A stretch of 64,000 bases of DNA from Paenibacillus humicola (GTDB taxonomy: Bacteria > Bacillota > Bacilli > Paenibacillales > Paenibacillaceae): NCBI RefSeq assembly GCF_028826105.1, contig NZ_JAQGPL010000001.1, positions 2,940,501-3,004,500 of the forward strand, given 5' to 3'. Positions within the stretch are counted from its first letter, which is position 1. Every line of letters begins with the position of its first letter. Positions 63,811-64,000 of the stretch are shown here, one piece after another. Below the pieces are notes generated by a model. That model ran no database searches and was not told the origin of the DNA. It saw only the letters and a program-made list of their open reading frames with translations. A program made the translations under genes and the position numbers.

Positions 63811-64000
63811 GTGGGAGAAACCTTAAGCGTGCTGGGGGCGGGACAGATGGGCCATTCCATCGCGCTGACGGCGGCATGGGCCGGTTTTTCGGTCGTTTTG
63901 CAGGGGAACAGCGAAGCCGGTCTGGCGCGCGCGGACAAAGGAATTTGCAACAAGCTGGAGTTACTGGCCGACAACGGTCTGATCAAGCAGGAGGAAATGA
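63811..64000 (+). CDS. 3-Hydroxyacyl-CoA dehydrogenase-like protein, cut by the window edge
   Basis: GTG 63811, with AAGGAGGGG upstream, opens a frame to the end of the window. The first 63 residues are the NAD-binding start of a 3-hydroxyacyl-CoA or 3-hydroxybutyryl-CoA dehydrogenase: LSVLGAGQMGHSIALTAAWA. The gene follows the aminotransferase by about 135 bp and is probably part of the same catabolic operon. Function beyond the fold cannot be judged from this fragment. Confidence 0.75.
   Translation, partial: MGETLSVLGAGQMGHSIALTAAWAGFSVVLQGNSEAGLARADKGICNKLELLADNGLIKQEEM

Noticed and set aside
63644..63826. Short plus-strand frame between the aminotransferase and the last gene
   Set aside because: It has no ribosome binding site, overlaps both neighbours and its peptide is not protein-like.

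Overview
The window looks like a chromosomal segment of a Paenibacillus-type Bacillota. The reasons are the mixed, mid-range base composition, strong GGAGG-type ribosome binding sites with frequent TTG and GTG starts, several LplB/LplC-type sugar ABC importers that carry no ATPase gene of their own, and YesM/YesN-type regulators (membrane sensor kinase plus AraC-type response regulator). The assignment is by style only; there is no rRNA, tRNA or housekeeping marker to fix the species.

Region 1 (1-3880) is a loose border: the end of one gene, three tandem 43-bp repeats, a DinB-like protein, a monovalent cation/proton antiporter, then about 1.2 kb with no convincing gene.

Region 2 (3886-27960) is a compact, one-direction biosynthetic gene cluster: a discrete malonyl-type acyltransferase, an AT-less KS-ACP-reductase polyketide synthase, an FAD-linked 2-hydroxyacid oxidase, a 4-hydroxyphenylpyruvate dioxygenase/4-hydroxymandelate synthase-like enzyme, a PLP aminotransferase, a type II thioesterase, a one-module loading NRPS, a three-module NRPS, an MFS exporter and an Sfp-type phosphopantetheinyl transferase, closed by a strong terminator. 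The three small enzymes form a plausible 4-hydroxyphenylglycine (Hpg) pathway. Hand-read adenylation codes give Ala, Thr, an Hpg/Gly-like pocket, and Asp. No thioesterase domain terminates the line. The terminal reductase on the KS protein suggests that a tetrapeptide extended by one malonate leaves as an aldehyde (or alcohol). I do not recognise this combination as a described product.

Region 3 (28162-49881) is carbohydrate foraging: an AraC-type membrane regulator with an ABC importer; a GntR regulator behind tandem cre-like sites with two Gfo/Idh/MocA oxidoreductases and a second, more AT-rich importer; a GH130 glycoside phosphorylase with a third importer; and a YesM/YesN pair.

Region 4 (49882-53950) is eroded: an IS3-like transposase fragment, a HAD phosphatase, an importer permease broken by frameshifts and a stop, a chimeric reading frame joining a permease start to an alcohol dehydrogenase end, and an aldose-epimerase-like protein.

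Region 5 (53951-64000) holds a reverse-strand LuxR-type response regulator and then a long operon: a double-SIS isomerase/deglycase, a BadF/NagK-type sugar kinase, a fourth importer, an aldehyde dehydrogenase, a class III omega-aminotransferase and the start of a 3-hydroxyacyl-CoA dehydrogenase-like gene running off the edge. Together they suggest uptake and breakdown of an amino-sugar or glycated amine.
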